A stretch of 64,000 nt of DNA from positions 2,717,001-2,781,000 of the forward strand of contig NZ_OY764015.1 in NCBI RefSeq assembly GCF_963667775.1, given 5' to 3'. The notes beneath the pieces were generated by a model, which was not told where the DNA came from, made no database searches, and worked only from the letters and a program-made list of their open reading frames with translations. Position 1 is the stretch's first letter, and each line of letters begins with the position of its first letter. The stretch comes from an uncultured Trichococcus sp. (GTDB taxonomy: Bacteria > Bacillota > Bacilli > Lactobacillales > Aerococcaceae). Of the stretch, positions 35,977-44,972 are shown in pieces. The position numbers and the translations under genes were made by a program.

Positions 35977-36618
35977 TCAGAAATCGACTTGCAGGTTTTC
36001 GATCTCCGTCACGCGGAAATCTTTGCGCTCCAACGCCTTGACGATTGAGTCCAGCACCTGTTTTGGTGTACCGGCGGGTAAAGTGACCAATACCCTTCTC
36101 AAGGCGTCTTCCCGGTTGATGTCCAGGGAAATGCAGCTGGCGATGGAGGAGTAGCGGTTGATGATCTTGGTGATGTGGTACAGGTCGCCTTTTTGACCGG
36201 GAGCGATGACGGTCAGCACATAGCTTCCGACATCGATGCTCCATGATTGGGCCAGCATATTCAGCAAGGCGTTGTGGGTCAGGATGCCGTAGAAAGTCAT
36301 GTCCTTATTCAAAACGGAAATGTAGGGCAACTCTTTGATGGTAAAAAATACCTTAAAGAATGAACTGTCTATCGAAATGAATTTTGTGGCATTCTTCAGC
36401 AGATGCGTGACAGGGAGGTTCATGTCCCCACCATTGGCTTTATGCCGATAGATATGCATTTTGTAGATGTTTCCCCGGAAGATGGTTTCTGTTTCATCCA
36501 AAATCGGAACGCAACGGAAGCCGGATTCTTCGAGGATATCCAGTGCATCCCGAAGCGTGGCGGACTCTTTGACGATGGTCAACTCTCGTTTGGGGATGGC
36601 AAGTGAGCGGATAAGCAT
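35977..36618 (-). CDS. cbpA: Cyclic di-AMP-binding protein CbpA (CBS-CBS-ACT)
   Basis: 213 aa. Two CBS motifs (SATLRDALDILEESGFRCVPILD and ..FTIKELPYISVLNKDMTFYGILTHNALL) precede an ACT-like C-terminus (YVLTVIAPGQKGDLYHITKIINRY). The stretch RGNIYKMHIYRHKANGGDM is as I recall from lactobacillal and Listeria CbpA, a c-di-AMP receptor. Role probably linked to osmotic and (p)ppGpp control. AGGAGG precedes the ATG. Confidence 0.85.
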   Translation of the reverse strand: MLIRSLAIPKRELTIVKESATLRDALDILEESGFRCVPILDETETIFRGNIYKMHIYRHKANGGDMNLPVTHLLKNATKFISIDSSFFKVFFTIKELPYISVLNKDMTFYGILTHNALLNMLAQSWSIDVGSYVLTVIAPGQKGDLYHITKIINRYSSIASCISLDINREDALRRVLVTLPAGTPKQVLDSIVKALERKDFRVTEIENLQVDF

Positions 36619-36658
36619 ATAATATAGGTCCTCCTAAAAACACGGTTGTCTTAATGTG

Positions 36659-36686
36659 ATAATAACATTAAAATGAAAAAAAGCAA
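36659..36686 (-). promoter_or_regulatory. cbpA promoter
   Basis: Minus strand TTGCTT (36686-36681), 16-bp spacer, extended -10 TGT-TATTAT (36664-36659). Confidence 0.55.
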
Positions 36687-36863
36687 CGGTTAAAAACGCA
36701 TAGTTGGAAATTCTTAAACATTTGATAAATCAAGCAGTAAAGCCCTTCCAAAGCTATGGCAGCATCTAATGAACATTAGATTGAAATGAGAACACTTGTC
36801 GGGCCAGGCAAGCCTAAGGAAGAAGAGTTGGACAGCGCCATCAGCCCGCGAATGAAAAATCTC

Positions 36864-36892
36864 TTGATTTTTCGAGTGGAGTTCACTATATT
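36864..36892 (+). promoter_or_regulatory. Promoter of the CNNM/CorC gene
   Basis: TTGATT (36864-36869), 17-bp spacer, TATATT (36887-36892). Confidence 0.72.
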
Positions 36893-36930
36893 AAGTAGTA
36901 TATAATTGAACAGAATCTATATTTTTTTAT

Positions 36931-36971
36931 GCAACGGCACCTAACCTCAGTTCAGGAAATGTCCCCGTTGC
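36931..36971 (+). promoter_or_regulatory. Structured leader before the CNNM/CorC gene
   Basis: GCAACGG pairs with CCGTTGC around a 27-base loop that can fold further. It lies about 30 bases after the expected transcript start and 34 bases before the start codon. I do not recognise a known metal riboswitch; the M-box and yybP-ykoY patterns do not fit. Confidence 0.45.
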
Positions 36972-37004
36972 GTGAGTCACCATTAAAAAGGAGAAAAAAA
37001 TCAT

Positions 37005-38339
37005 ATGAACCCAGACCCCGAAGGCCAGTCGTTATTATCAAAAATAGCATTGATCCTAACCCTGACTTTACTGAATGCTTATTTTGCTTCAGCTGAATTA
37101 GCATTTGTTTCCATCAACCGCTCCAAAATCGAGAAGCTGGCCAAAGACGGCGATAAGAAAGCGCAAAAGGTTTTGCGTCTTTTGGAGAATCCGGATGATT
37201 TCTTGGCCACTATCCAAGTTGCCATCACTTTTGCGGGATTCTTCAGCAGTGCATCGGCTTCATCCAATTTCGTCGGCTATATCGAGCCGTTGTTGGGAAA
37301 CATCGCAGGTGGCAAGACGATAGCGATGATCATCATCACCGTTATCCTTTCCTACATCACGCTCGTTTTTGGCGAGCTGTACCCGAAACAGATCGCCCTA
37401 CAGATGCCTGAAAGCATTGCGCGTCATACTGCAGGTCCGATCGTTGTCGTCAAGACACTCTTCAAACCGTTTGTTTGGTTGTTGTCCTTTTCGACCGGCA
37501 TCCTGAAGAAGCTGACGCCGATTGAATTCACGAATGTGGAAGAGAAGCTCACCCGTGATGAAATGAAGGCCATCCTGGCACAGAGCCGAGGCGAAGGGGT
37601 CATCGATCCATCCGAGTTCACGATGATGCAGGGGGTACTTTCGTTGGATACGAAGCTTGCCCGCGAATTGATGGTGCCGCGTACCGACACCTTGATGATG
37701 GATTTGGATGATGATCTGGAGTACAACATCGCGCTGGTTCTGAACAGTCAATATTCCCGGATTCCGGTCTATGAGGAAGACAAAGACAATGTCATAGGCG
37801 TTCTGCATATGAAAAATGTGTTGAAGGCATCAAAGGAAGTCGGTTTCGAGCGGATTTCTTTCCGTGAATTGGTCAATGCGCCTTTGTTCGTCCCTTCCAC
37901 TATTTATATCGATGATCTCTTGGTTGAATTCCGCAAGACCCACACGCACATGGCCATCATCAAGGATGAATACGGCGGTGTGGAGGGGATCATCACCCTC
38001 GAGGACCTTTTGGAGGAAATCGTAGGGGACATTGAGGATGAATATGATGAAATTTACCGCCTTTCGAAAAAAATCGATGACAATCATTACGTCGTCAATG
38101 GACGTATGCCGCTGGACAAGTTCAATCAATTGTTCAAGACGGCAATCGCTTCCGAAGAAGTGGACACGATCGCCGGCTACATGATCGAGGAACTCGGCTA
38201 TTTTCCGAAAGATGATGAGCATGCGACGATTCAGACTGGAGAGTACCTGCTGACGACTACTCAGGTCGAGAGCGGCCGGATCAGGGGCATCCGTGTCACA
38301 AGGGAACCGGTCCAAGAATTAGTTGTTGAAGATGAATAA
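37005..38339 (+). CDS. CNNM/CorC (HlyC/CorC) family membrane protein
   Basis: 444 aa. Residues 10-190 are the DUF21/CNNM membrane domain ([33 protein letters not shown]); then a CBS pair beginning [14 protein letters not shown] and containing [31 protein letters not shown]; then a C-terminal CorC/HlyC domain. Such proteins export or regulate magnesium and related cations. Own promoter and structured leader. Confidence 0.9.
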   Translation: MNPDPEGQSLLSKIALILTLTLLNAYFASAELAFVSINRSKIEKLAKDGDKKAQKVLRLLENPDDFLATIQVAITFAGFFSSASASSNFVGYIEPLLGNIAGGKTIAMIIITVILSYITLVFGELYPKQIALQMPESIARHTAGPIVVVKTLFKPFVWLLSFSTGILKKLTPIEFTNVEEKLTRDEMKAILAQSRGEGVIDPSEFTMMQGVLSLDTKLARELMVPRTDTLMMDLDDDLEYNIALVLNSQYSRIPVYEEDKDNVIGVLHMKNVLKASKEVGFERISFRELVNAPLFVPSTIYIDDLLVEFRKTHTHMAIIKDEYGGVEGIITLEDLLEEIVGDIEDEYDEIYRLSKKIDDNHYVVNGRMPLDKFNQLFKTAIASEEVDTIAGYMIEELGYFPKDDEHATIQTGEYLLTTTQVESGRIRGIRVTREPVQELVVEDE

Positions 38340-38342
38340 GCG

Positions 38343-38369
38343 CAAGGCTGGGATTCGTTCCCAGCCTTG
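38343..38369 (+). terminator. Hairpin after the CNNM/CorC gene
   Basis: 11-bp stem CAAGGCTGGGA/TCCCAGCCTTG. No T-run follows, so read-through into the methyltransferase gene is likely. Confidence 0.55.
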
Positions 38370-38409
38370 TTGCCATTAACAAAAGAGCACGTGATAAGGA
38401 GAAAAAAGC

Positions 38410-39138
38410 ATGGCATTGAACGAAATGATGGACAGACCCGTCGTAAAGAAAGAACTGGTTGCTTTTATGCGCGACAGACTGAAACGTTTCCCGGGAGAAT
38501 TGGGGGAACTGGAAAAGACAGCGAATGAAAAAGGCGTACCGATCATCCCGCACGAAACAGCTGTTTTCCTGAACATGCTGTTGGGTCAGATCAAGCCCAA
38601 ACAGATACTGGAAATCGGAGCGGCCATCGGTTTCTCGGGAAGCTTGATGGCGCAACATGTCGGAGCGGAAGGCCATGTCACGACCATCGATCGTTTTGAG
38701 GTCATGATCAACCACGCCAAAGCAAATTTTGAAAAACTGGGCATCACAGACAAAGTGACGCTTTTGGAGGGCGATGCGGCGGAAGTCCTGCCTACTTTGG
38801 AAGGACCGTATGATTTCATCTTTATGGACAGCGCAAAATCCAAATATTATGAATTTTTGCCCCACTGCATCCGGCTTCTGAAGAAAGACGGCATGCTGGT
38901 CATCGATGATGTTTTCCAAGGCGGAACCATCCTCGATGATGAAAAGGACGTTCCCAAAAGGGTCCGCAAAATCCACCGACGCCTGAACAAGCTGATGGAT
39001 ACCGTGCTGGACCATCCGGCGTTGGAAACATCCCTCGTCCCCCTTGGTGATGGGCTGTTGCTGATCGTGAAGAAAGAAGACTTTGATTTCGGCTACATCC
39101 TGGATGAAATCGAAGCGGAAAAACAGGATCGCGCATAG
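38410..39138 (+). CDS. trmR: SAM-dependent O-methyltransferase, TrmR (YrrM)-like
   Basis: 242 aa, class I methyltransferase. ILEIGAAIGFSGSLMA is the SAM motif; VTTIDRFEVM carries the acidic residue gripping the SAM ribose; FIFMDSAKSKYYEFLP and DDVFQGG supply metal ligands. It resembles Bacillus YrrM/TrmR, which methylates 5-hydroxyuridine at tRNA position 34. Other O-methyltransferases share this fold, so specificity is inferred. AAGGAG before ATG. Confidence 0.78.
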   Translation: MALNEMMDRPVVKKELVAFMRDRLKRFPGELGELEKTANEKGVPIIPHETAVFLNMLLGQIKPKQILEIGAAIGFSGSLMAQHVGAEGHVTTIDRFEVMINHAKANFEKLGITDKVTLLEGDAAEVLPTLEGPYDFIFMDSAKSKYYEFLPHCIRLLKKDGMLVIDDVFQGGTILDDEKDVPKRVRKIHRRLNKLMDTVLDHPALETSLVPLGDGLLLIVKKEDFDFGYILDEIEAEKQDRA

Positions 39139-39145
39139 TAATTTA

Positions 39146-39177
39146 GGGCTTGCCTCGAAATGAGGCAGGCTCTTTTT
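39146..39177 (+). terminator. Terminator after the methyltransferase
   Basis: GGGCTTGCCTC/GAGGCAGGCTC stem and TTTTTT. Confidence 0.88.
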
Positions 39178-39178
39178 T

Positions 39179-39285
39179 GAATGGCATGGCGCCGGGTTGC
39201 CGGAGGAGGAGAGCCCGTGAAACGGGTCTCAACTCCGGCGAAGCCTGCGTTCCCCGGAGGAGAACATTGCGGTGCCACTCCATTC
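39179..39285 (+). repeat. GC-rich palindromic intergenic element, copy 3
   Basis: Ends are imperfect inverted repeats (GAATGGCATGGCGCC with GGTGCCACTCCATTC). The centre carries CTCCGGCGAAGCCTGCGTTC then CCCGGAGGAGAA and GCGGTGCC, aligning with 24377-24520. No ORF with a ribosome site. Confidence 0.5.
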
Positions 39286-39412
39286 AGTTTGCCCGTAGAG
39301 AACATTGCAAGGCTGGTGAAAACGGAGCGCATCTGTTTGCATTTCTTCCGCGTTGGTATTATGATGAGTGTCTAAGAACCGGCCTATTATAAAAAAATTA
39401 AGATAAAATAGG

Positions 39413-39440
39413 TTGATTTTTCAAGAAAACATGGTAAAGT
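39413..39440 (+). promoter_or_regulatory. Promoter of the L,D-transpeptidase gene
   Basis: TTGATT (39413-39418), 16-bp spacer, TAAAGT (39435-39440). The start would be near 39447. Confidence 0.55.
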
Positions 39441-39464
39441 GATGAAAAGTGAGTTATGATCATT

Positions 39465-39492
39465 TGTAACGTAAACGTAACTTGGTTGTAAC
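39465..39492 (+). promoter_or_regulatory. Triple WalR box
   Basis: Three hexamers at exact 11-bp spacing: TGTAAC (39465), CGTAAC (39476), TGTAAC (39487). The WalR consensus is TGTWAH-N5-TGTWAH, so the array forms two overlapping near-perfect sites. It lies downstream of the predicted -10, a position where WalR represses. Confidence 0.8.
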
Positions 39493-39514
39493 AAAACAAG
39501 AAGGTGGTCAGACA

Positions 39515-40891
39515 GTGAAAAAGAAACCCATCATCATTGGCGCTGCAACAATCTTATTGGTTGCAGCCGGATACTTTGGTGCAGGTAGCTATTATGAAGA
39601 TAAATTCTTGCCGAACACGATGCTGGATGGCATTGACATATCGAATGATACCGTAGCCCAAGCAAAAGCAGAGACAACTGCAGCAATCGCACAAGCGCAG
39701 GTCGAAATCGTTGAAAATGGAGAAACCATCCTTGCGTTCACACCTGATGATCTAGGCATTTCCATCGACAACTCCGAGAAATTGGAAGCGATGAAAGCGG
39801 AACAAAATGGCTGGGACTGGCCGTTTTTGCTGTTCCAAGATAAACAGGAAGAGACCGATCTGAGCGGTGTTTCTGTCGACGAAACGGCTTTCGGGAACAT
39901 CGTGGCGGAAATGCAGTTGGAAAATGAGAGCCGCATGGCACCCGTGAACGCTACCGTCGTCAAAGGAACGGAAGGCTATGAGATTGCGCCTGAAACCGCA
40001 GGGGACAAGGTCGATCTGGAATTGTTGAAAGCAAGCATGCTGGAAGCGATCATTGCCGGAGAAACCGAAATCGACCTGGCACAGGCGTATCAACAGCCGA
40101 CATTGACGGCAGACGATCCAATTTTGATGGAAACGCTGCAGAAATTGGATGAGTTGACGAATACGGTTATCCAATACACGATTTCCGGACAGACGGAGAC
40201 AGTGCCGCAAACAGCCATCGTCGAATGGTTGGTCGTAGACGAGAACGGTGAAGTGTCGGTCAATCGCGAAGGGGTTGCAGCCTACATGCAGGGACTCAGC
40301 GACACCTACAGCACCTATTCCCGTACGCGGGATTTCTTGGCGACGGACGGTGAAACGGTTCAAGTCCCACCTGGTACGTATGGATGGACACTGGCTGTCG
40401 CAACCGAAACGGACAAACTGGTCAACTATATTTTGGCGGGTGAAGACGTCACGGTAACGCCGAACTTTAACGGTACCGGCTACCATGCGGACGGCACTGA
40501 CATCGGCGCTACCTATGTTGAAGTGGATCTTTCCAGCCAACATATGTGGTATTACAAAGATGGCGTCATTGTGCTCGAGACAGACATCGTTTCCGGGCAT
40601 CCGATGACACCGACGCCGACTGGGGTCTTCTACATCTGGAACAAAGAAGAGGATGCCGTCCTGGAAGGCTACAATCCGAGGACCGAGAAGGATTACGAAT
40701 CGCCTGTAGAATACTGGATGCCTGTCGATTGGACAGGCATCGGTATCCACGACTCGTCCTGGCAACCTGCTTACGGCGGTGAATATTGGCTTACTGCCGG
40801 ATCGAACGGGTGTGTCAATACGCCGCCTGGGGTCATGGCTGAATTGTATGGGATGATCGGTATCGGGGTTCCGGTCGTCATCCACAGCTGA
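39515..40891 (+). CDS. L,D-transpeptidase (YkuD domain) with peptidoglycan-binding repeats
   Basis: 458 aa. N-terminal signal anchor (KKKPIIIGAATILLVAAGYFG), then about 300 residues with two PG-binding-4-like repeats, then the YkuD domain. Catalytic motif HDSSWQPAYGG..SNGCVNTP holds the His and the nucleophilic Cys. It makes 3-3 or D,L cross-links in the wall, or attaches proteins. GTG at 39515 has AAGGTGG 7 bases upstream; an earlier TTG (39482) would put the WalR boxes in the coding sequence. Likely controlled by WalR, whose gene follows. Confidence 0.9.
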   Translation: MKKKPIIIGAATILLVAAGYFGAGSYYEDKFLPNTMLDGIDISNDTVAQAKAETTAAIAQAQVEIVENGETILAFTPDDLGISIDNSEKLEAMKAEQNGWDWPFLLFQDKQEETDLSGVSVDETAFGNIVAEMQLENESRMAPVNATVVKGTEGYEIAPETAGDKVDLELLKASMLEAIIAGETEIDLAQAYQQPTLTADDPILMETLQKLDELTNTVIQYTISGQTETVPQTAIVEWLVVDENGEVSVNREGVAAYMQGLSDTYSTYSRTRDFLATDGETVQVPPGTYGWTLAVATETDKLVNYILAGEDVTVTPNFNGTGYHADGTDIGATYVEVDLSSQHMWYYKDGVIVLETDIVSGHPMTPTPTGVFYIWNKEEDAVLEGYNPRTEKDYESPVEYWMPVDWTGIGIHDSSWQPAYGGEYWLTAGSNGCVNTPPGVMAELYGMIGIGVPVVIHS

Positions 40892-40923
40892 TGAATCAAC
40901 GAACGCCATAACTACCAATAGAG

Positions 40924-40968
40924 GGATGAGCTATCAGTCAGGAAAGCGATTGATGGCTCGTCCTTTTT
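40924..40968 (+). terminator. Terminator of the L,D-transpeptidase gene
   Basis: GGATGAGCTATCA pairs with TGATGGCTCGTCC (two wobbles), then TTTTT. Confidence 0.8.
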
Positions 40969-41012
40969 GGTACAGTTGTCCGGATCCCGTCGGAAGGTAA
41001 TTCAGGAACGCT

Positions 41013-41041
41013 TTGCACATAAGCGGCTGCAATTGTATAAT
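41013..41041 (+). promoter_or_regulatory. wal operon promoter
   Basis: TTGCAC (41013-41018), 17-bp spacer, TATAAT (41036-41041). Confidence 0.82.
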
Positions 41042-41097
41042 AAAGAGTAGACGTTCCGAATGGGACAGAGAGTTGCAAGAAACAAGGAGGTTTGAAG

Positions 41098-41805
41098 ATG
41101 AAAAAGGTACTAGTGGTAGACGATGAAAAACCAATTTCAGATATAATCAAGTTTAATCTGACCAAAGAAGGTTATGATGTCTTCACTGCATTTGATGGTG
41201 AGGAGGCCTTGGCGCAGTTTGCAGAGGTGGGTCCGGATATCATCCTGCTGGATCTGATGCTGCCAAAAATGGACGGTTTGGAAGTCTGCCGGGAAATCCG
41301 CAAGACGAGCGATGTGCCGATCATCATGTTGACGGCAAAAGATTCTGAAATCGACAAGGTGCTTGGACTTGAATTGGGTGCGGATGACTATGTCACGAAA
41401 CCATTTTCGAACCGAGAATTGGTCGCGCGCGTAAAAGCAAATTTGAGGAGACAAGCCTCTCCAGTCGCACCACCGCCTGAAGAAGACGATACGAATGAAA
41501 TTAAAATCGGATCCTTGATCATCCACGAAGATGCCTACATCGTGTCGAAGCGCGGGGTAGAAATCGAACTGACCCACCGCGAGTTCGAGTTGCTGCATTA
41601 TTTGGCGAAACATCTCGGCCAAGTGATGACACGGGAGCATCTGCTGCAGACTGTATGGGGATATGATTATTTCGGCGATGTCCGCACGGTTGATGTGACG
41701 GTCCGGAGATTGCGCGAAAAAATCGAAGATACACCAAGCCATCCGACTTGGTTGATCACACGAAGAGGAGTAGGCTACTTCTTAAAGAACCCGGATCAGG
41801 AGTAA
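41098..41805 (+). CDS. walR: Response regulator WalR
   Basis: 235 aa, OmpR class. The acidic pocket is in VDDEKP and phospho-acceptor Asp52 in [12 protein letters not shown]; switch Lys is in DDYVTKPF. C-terminal winged helix [29 protein letters not shown]. The essential regulator of cell-wall hydrolases in low-GC Gram-positives. ATG at 41098 follows AGGAGG at 7 bases. Confidence 0.97.
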   Translation: MKKVLVVDDEKPISDIIKFNLTKEGYDVFTAFDGEEALAQFAEVGPDIILLDLMLPKMDGLEVCREIRKTSDVPIIMLTAKDSEIDKVLGLELGADDYVTKPFSNRELVARVKANLRRQASPVAPPPEEDDTNEIKIGSLIIHEDAYIVSKRGVEIELTHREFELLHYLAKHLGQVMTREHLLQTVWGYDYFGDVRTVDVTVRRLREKIEDTPSHPTWLITRRGVGYFLKNPDQE

Positions 41806-41811
41806 CAGTAT

Positions 41812-43659
41812 ATGAACAAAAAGATACGTTTGGTTCACTCCATTCATTTTAAGATACCGATGTTGTTCATTTTCCTTCTGTTGGTATCCCTGCAATTGAT
41901 CGGGGCCTATTTTATCCGTGAACTCGAAACGAAAATGATCAGCAATTTCGATAGCCAGATGAGCCTGAATGCCGGTTTTCTGGAGAAAACGCTGCAGCCG
42001 CTCCTGCTGGCTGATGATGCTGAAAAGCTGGAGGCTTCTGTGCAGACTATCCTCAGCGATTTTACGGGCGCCAACATTCTGGAAACGCAGGTCCTGGATG
42101 AGCAAGGGTATATCCTTGGAATCAATGACCAAACGCTGCAATCTTTGATCGGAACGAAGTCGACCGATCGGGATGTTCAACAAGTCATTCTTCTGGATGC
42201 ACCCTCATCATACCAATATGTGAAGGAAGACACGAATAGCCGTGTGCTGAAGAAAATCAATCCGATCTATTCCATGGACAATACGGGTACCCTTATCGGT
42301 GTGTTGGTGATGGAATCGAATATCGAATCGGTCTATTCGCAGATGAGCCAGACGGTGAGCATTTTTTTGAATGCATCGTTGGTGGCGATCATCATCACGG
42401 TTGTTTTGGCAGTGATCATCTCCCGCGGCATCACGCGCCCCATTTCGGAGATGCGCCGACAGACAGCGAACATTGCCGACGGGGATTATTCCGGTAAGGT
42501 TACGGTCTATGGAGCGGACGAATTGGGCGAACTGGCTGAGACAATCAATGACCTGTCCTATAAAGTCAAGGATGCCCAGGAAACGACGGAATCGGAGCGC
42601 CAAAGGTTGGACAGCGTCCTGCGGCACATGACGGATGGCGTGTTGGCCACAGACCGTCGCGGCAAAATCATTATCATCAACAGTCGGGCGATGGATCTGC
42701 TCTCGATTTCGCAAGACAAAGCGATCGGACAATCGATCATGAAAGTGCTGAAGCTCGGGGAGAAATTCACTTTCCGCCAGTTGTTGGAGACGCAGGACGA
42801 GTTGATCCTGAACATCCCGACAGAAGATCAGGACACGATTCTGCGCGGTGAATTTTCAGTCATTCAGAGGGAATCCGGTTTCATCAGCGGATTGGTCTGT
42901 GTGCTTTCCGACATCACAGAGCAAGAAAAAGTCGAACAGGAACGCCGCAGCTTCGTTTCCAATGTATCCCATGAATTGCGGACGCCGTTGACAAGCGTGA
43001 AAAGTTACACGGAATCGCTGATCGACGGCGCTTGGCAAGATAAAGAAATCGCCCCGGAATTCCTGAAAGTCATCTCCACCGAGACTGATCGGATGATCCG
43101 GATGATCACCGATCTGCTGAACTTATCTCGGATGGACCAAGGGAAGCAGGAACTGAATCTGGAGTTCGTCAGCATCAATGAACTGGTCGCGCATATCATC
43201 GATCGCTTCGAAATGGTGTTGAAGTCGGAACAGTACCGAAACAAAAAATACAAGATCGAACGGGACTTTACGCAAAGGACGTTGTGGGTCGAAATCGATC
43301 AGGATAAATTTATCCAGGTCATCGATAATATCATGAACAACGCCATCAAATATTCTCCGGACGGCGGGAAAATAACCTGCCGGCTGATGGAGACGCACAA
43401 CAGTGTCGTCATCAGCATCACGGATGAAGGCTTGGGCATTCCGCGTAAGGATATCGGTCATGTCTTTGACCGATTCTATCGGGTGGACAAGGCGCGCGCC
43501 CGTTCGATGGGCGGCACCGGACTTGGATTGGCCATTTCCAAAGAGGTCGTCCAATTGCACGGCGGGAAAATCTGGGTGACCAGTGTGGAAAATAAAGGGT
43601 CGACGTTCTTTATTTCCCTGCCTTACATTCCGATGGACGAGGAGGATGAATGGGGATGA
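41812..43659 (+). CDS. walK: Sensor histidine kinase WalK
   Basis: 615 aa. Two membrane helices flank an extracellular sensor domain of about 150 residues; then HAMP, PAS (DSVLRHMTDGVLATDRRGKI), HisKA with His387 in SNVSHELRTPLTS, and HATPase with N, G1 (DEGLGIPRKD) and G2 (GGTGLGLAI) boxes. Full Bacillus-type architecture, unlike the short streptococcal VicK. Six bases after walR; its stop overlaps walH by 4 bases. Confidence 0.97.
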   Translation: MNKKIRLVHSIHFKIPMLFIFLLLVSLQLIGAYFIRELETKMISNFDSQMSLNAGFLEKTLQPLLLADDAEKLEASVQTILSDFTGANILETQVLDEQGYILGINDQTLQSLIGTKSTDRDVQQVILLDAPSSYQYVKEDTNSRVLKKINPIYSMDNTGTLIGVLVMESNIESVYSQMSQTVSIFLNASLVAIIITVVLAVIISRGITRPISEMRRQTANIADGDYSGKVTVYGADELGELAETINDLSYKVKDAQETTESERQRLDSVLRHMTDGVLATDRRGKIIIINSRAMDLLSISQDKAIGQSIMKVLKLGEKFTFRQLLETQDELILNIPTEDQDTILRGEFSVIQRESGFISGLVCVLSDITEQEKVEQERRSFVSNVSHELRTPLTSVKSYTESLIDGAWQDKEIAPEFLKVISTETDRMIRMITDLLNLSRMDQGKQELNLEFVSINELVAHIIDRFEMVLKSEQYRNKKYKIERDFTQRTLWVEIDQDKFIQVIDNIMNNAIKYSPDGGKITCRLMETHNSVVISITDEGLGIPRKDIGHVFDRFYRVDKARARSMGGTGLGLAISKEVVQLHGGKIWVTSVENKGSTFFISLPYIPMDEEDEWG

Positions 43660-44972
43660 GAAAAAAAGAATCACCGATACTGAGCGCACTGCTGTATACA
43701 TTGGTCGCAATCAGTCTGTTCCTGACAGTAAGGATCCTTTCCACTCCGAGTACGATTGGTTTGGGCCAGAATTCGACGACATCCGTCTCCGCAAATCTGA
43801 CCAACACGAAAAAAATAGAGGATGTCTTTGCGCCGATAAGGATGATTGTCCATACGGATAAGCGTATTTATTTGACGCAAATGCCGGAAATTATGCAAAA
43901 CGTAAATGACCTGTTCGGGGAGAGCGTCCTTGACGGAATCGAAGGGGTCTCCACCTATACGCAGGAGGAATATGATGCGCTTATTCTGGCGCCTACCCAA
44001 CTGGAGATCCGTTTTGCCGAGGCGGTTCCGCTGGAGTTGCTTTCGCGTTACTTCATGAATCTTCAGCAGGACTACTTTGATGCGAGCATCGATCGGATCA
44101 TCTTCAACTCAAAGGAAGAAGATCCCGTCTACCTGTTGAACGACGAGACGAAGCAAGTTTTCACCGCAGTGCGGCCGGTCAATCTGCTGCAGCCGCTGGT
44201 GGACCTTTATGAAGGTAAAAAGGAAGCCTATATGGAAGTGGAATCATACGAATCCGAAGCCGCCATCTCTTACCTTCCGACAGAGGCAATCACGGTCCAA
44301 AAATTGGTCTATCTGGTGGAAAAGCCATCGAACAGCTATTTCATCGATCTGCTTTTCGATGATACAACTGACCTGAAAGATAACGGAAGCGATGAATTCG
44401 TGAGCTACAGTGACAACATCTCCGAATTGAGCATCCATAAGGAAACAGGCCTGTTGAGCTATTACCGGAACATCCTCGATGCCGAGAACGTGGCTGATTA
44501 TCGCCTGATCCGCGATAGTTTCCATGAAATCAAAATGTTGGACAATTGGACGAATCCTTTTTATTTCTATGGGTTTGATGAGGGGACGGATAATGTTTAC
44601 TACCGCAGATATGTGAACGGCTATCCAGTATTCGGGGAAGTCGATTACGGTTTGACGCGAATCCACATGTCCGGATCAGCCATGACGGAACTGCAATTCC
44701 TGACGCAAGTCATTCAGACGCCGTTGACGGATCGCCAAGAGGATGTCACCCTGTTGAGCGGAAGAGACCTTTTGGATGCGCTGAATGCGGGTGGATACGA
44801 CAGTCGGCAAGTTCAGATGATTGCATTAGGGTATGATTGGACTTTTAGTGAAGAGTCCAACCGTCTCGTCAATTTGACGCCGAAATGGTTCATCAAGATC
44901 GACGGCGTCTGGAAGTCGGTGGACCGTTTGATCGGCGGAACGGAAACGGGGGGTGATGAAAATGGATTTTAG
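43656..44972 (+). CDS. walH: WalK-regulating protein WalH (YycH)
   Basis: 438 aa with one N-terminal membrane helix (SALLYTLVAISLFLTVRILS) and a large extracytoplasmic part, as in YycH. In Bacillus, YycH and YycI form a membrane complex that restrains WalK. Sequence conservation in this family is low, so the name rests on size, topology and position. ATG at 43656 overlaps the walK stop (ATGA); GGAGGA is 9 bases upstream. Confidence 0.88.
   Translation: MRKKESPILSALLYTLVAISLFLTVRILSTPSTIGLGQNSTTSVSANLTNTKKIEDVFAPIRMIVHTDKRIYLTQMPEIMQNVNDLFGESVLDGIEGVSTYTQEEYDALILAPTQLEIRFAEAVPLELLSRYFMNLQQDYFDASIDRIIFNSKEEDPVYLLNDETKQVFTAVRPVNLLQPLVDLYEGKKEAYMEVESYESEAAISYLPTEAITVQKLVYLVEKPSNSYFIDLLFDDTTDLKDNGSDEFVSYSDNISELSIHKETGLLSYYRNILDAENVADYRLIRDSFHEIKMLDNWTNPFYFYGFDEGTDNVYYRRYVNGYPVFGEVDYGLTRIHMSGSAMTELQFLTQVIQTPLTDRQEDVTLLSGRDLLDALNAGGYDSRQVQMIALGYDWTFSEESNRLVNLTPKWFIKIDGVWKSVDRLIGGTETGGDENGF

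Noticed and set aside
36931..36971. M-box or yybP-ykoY riboswitch
   Set aside because: The conserved motifs of those classes are absent; only a generic hairpin is seen.
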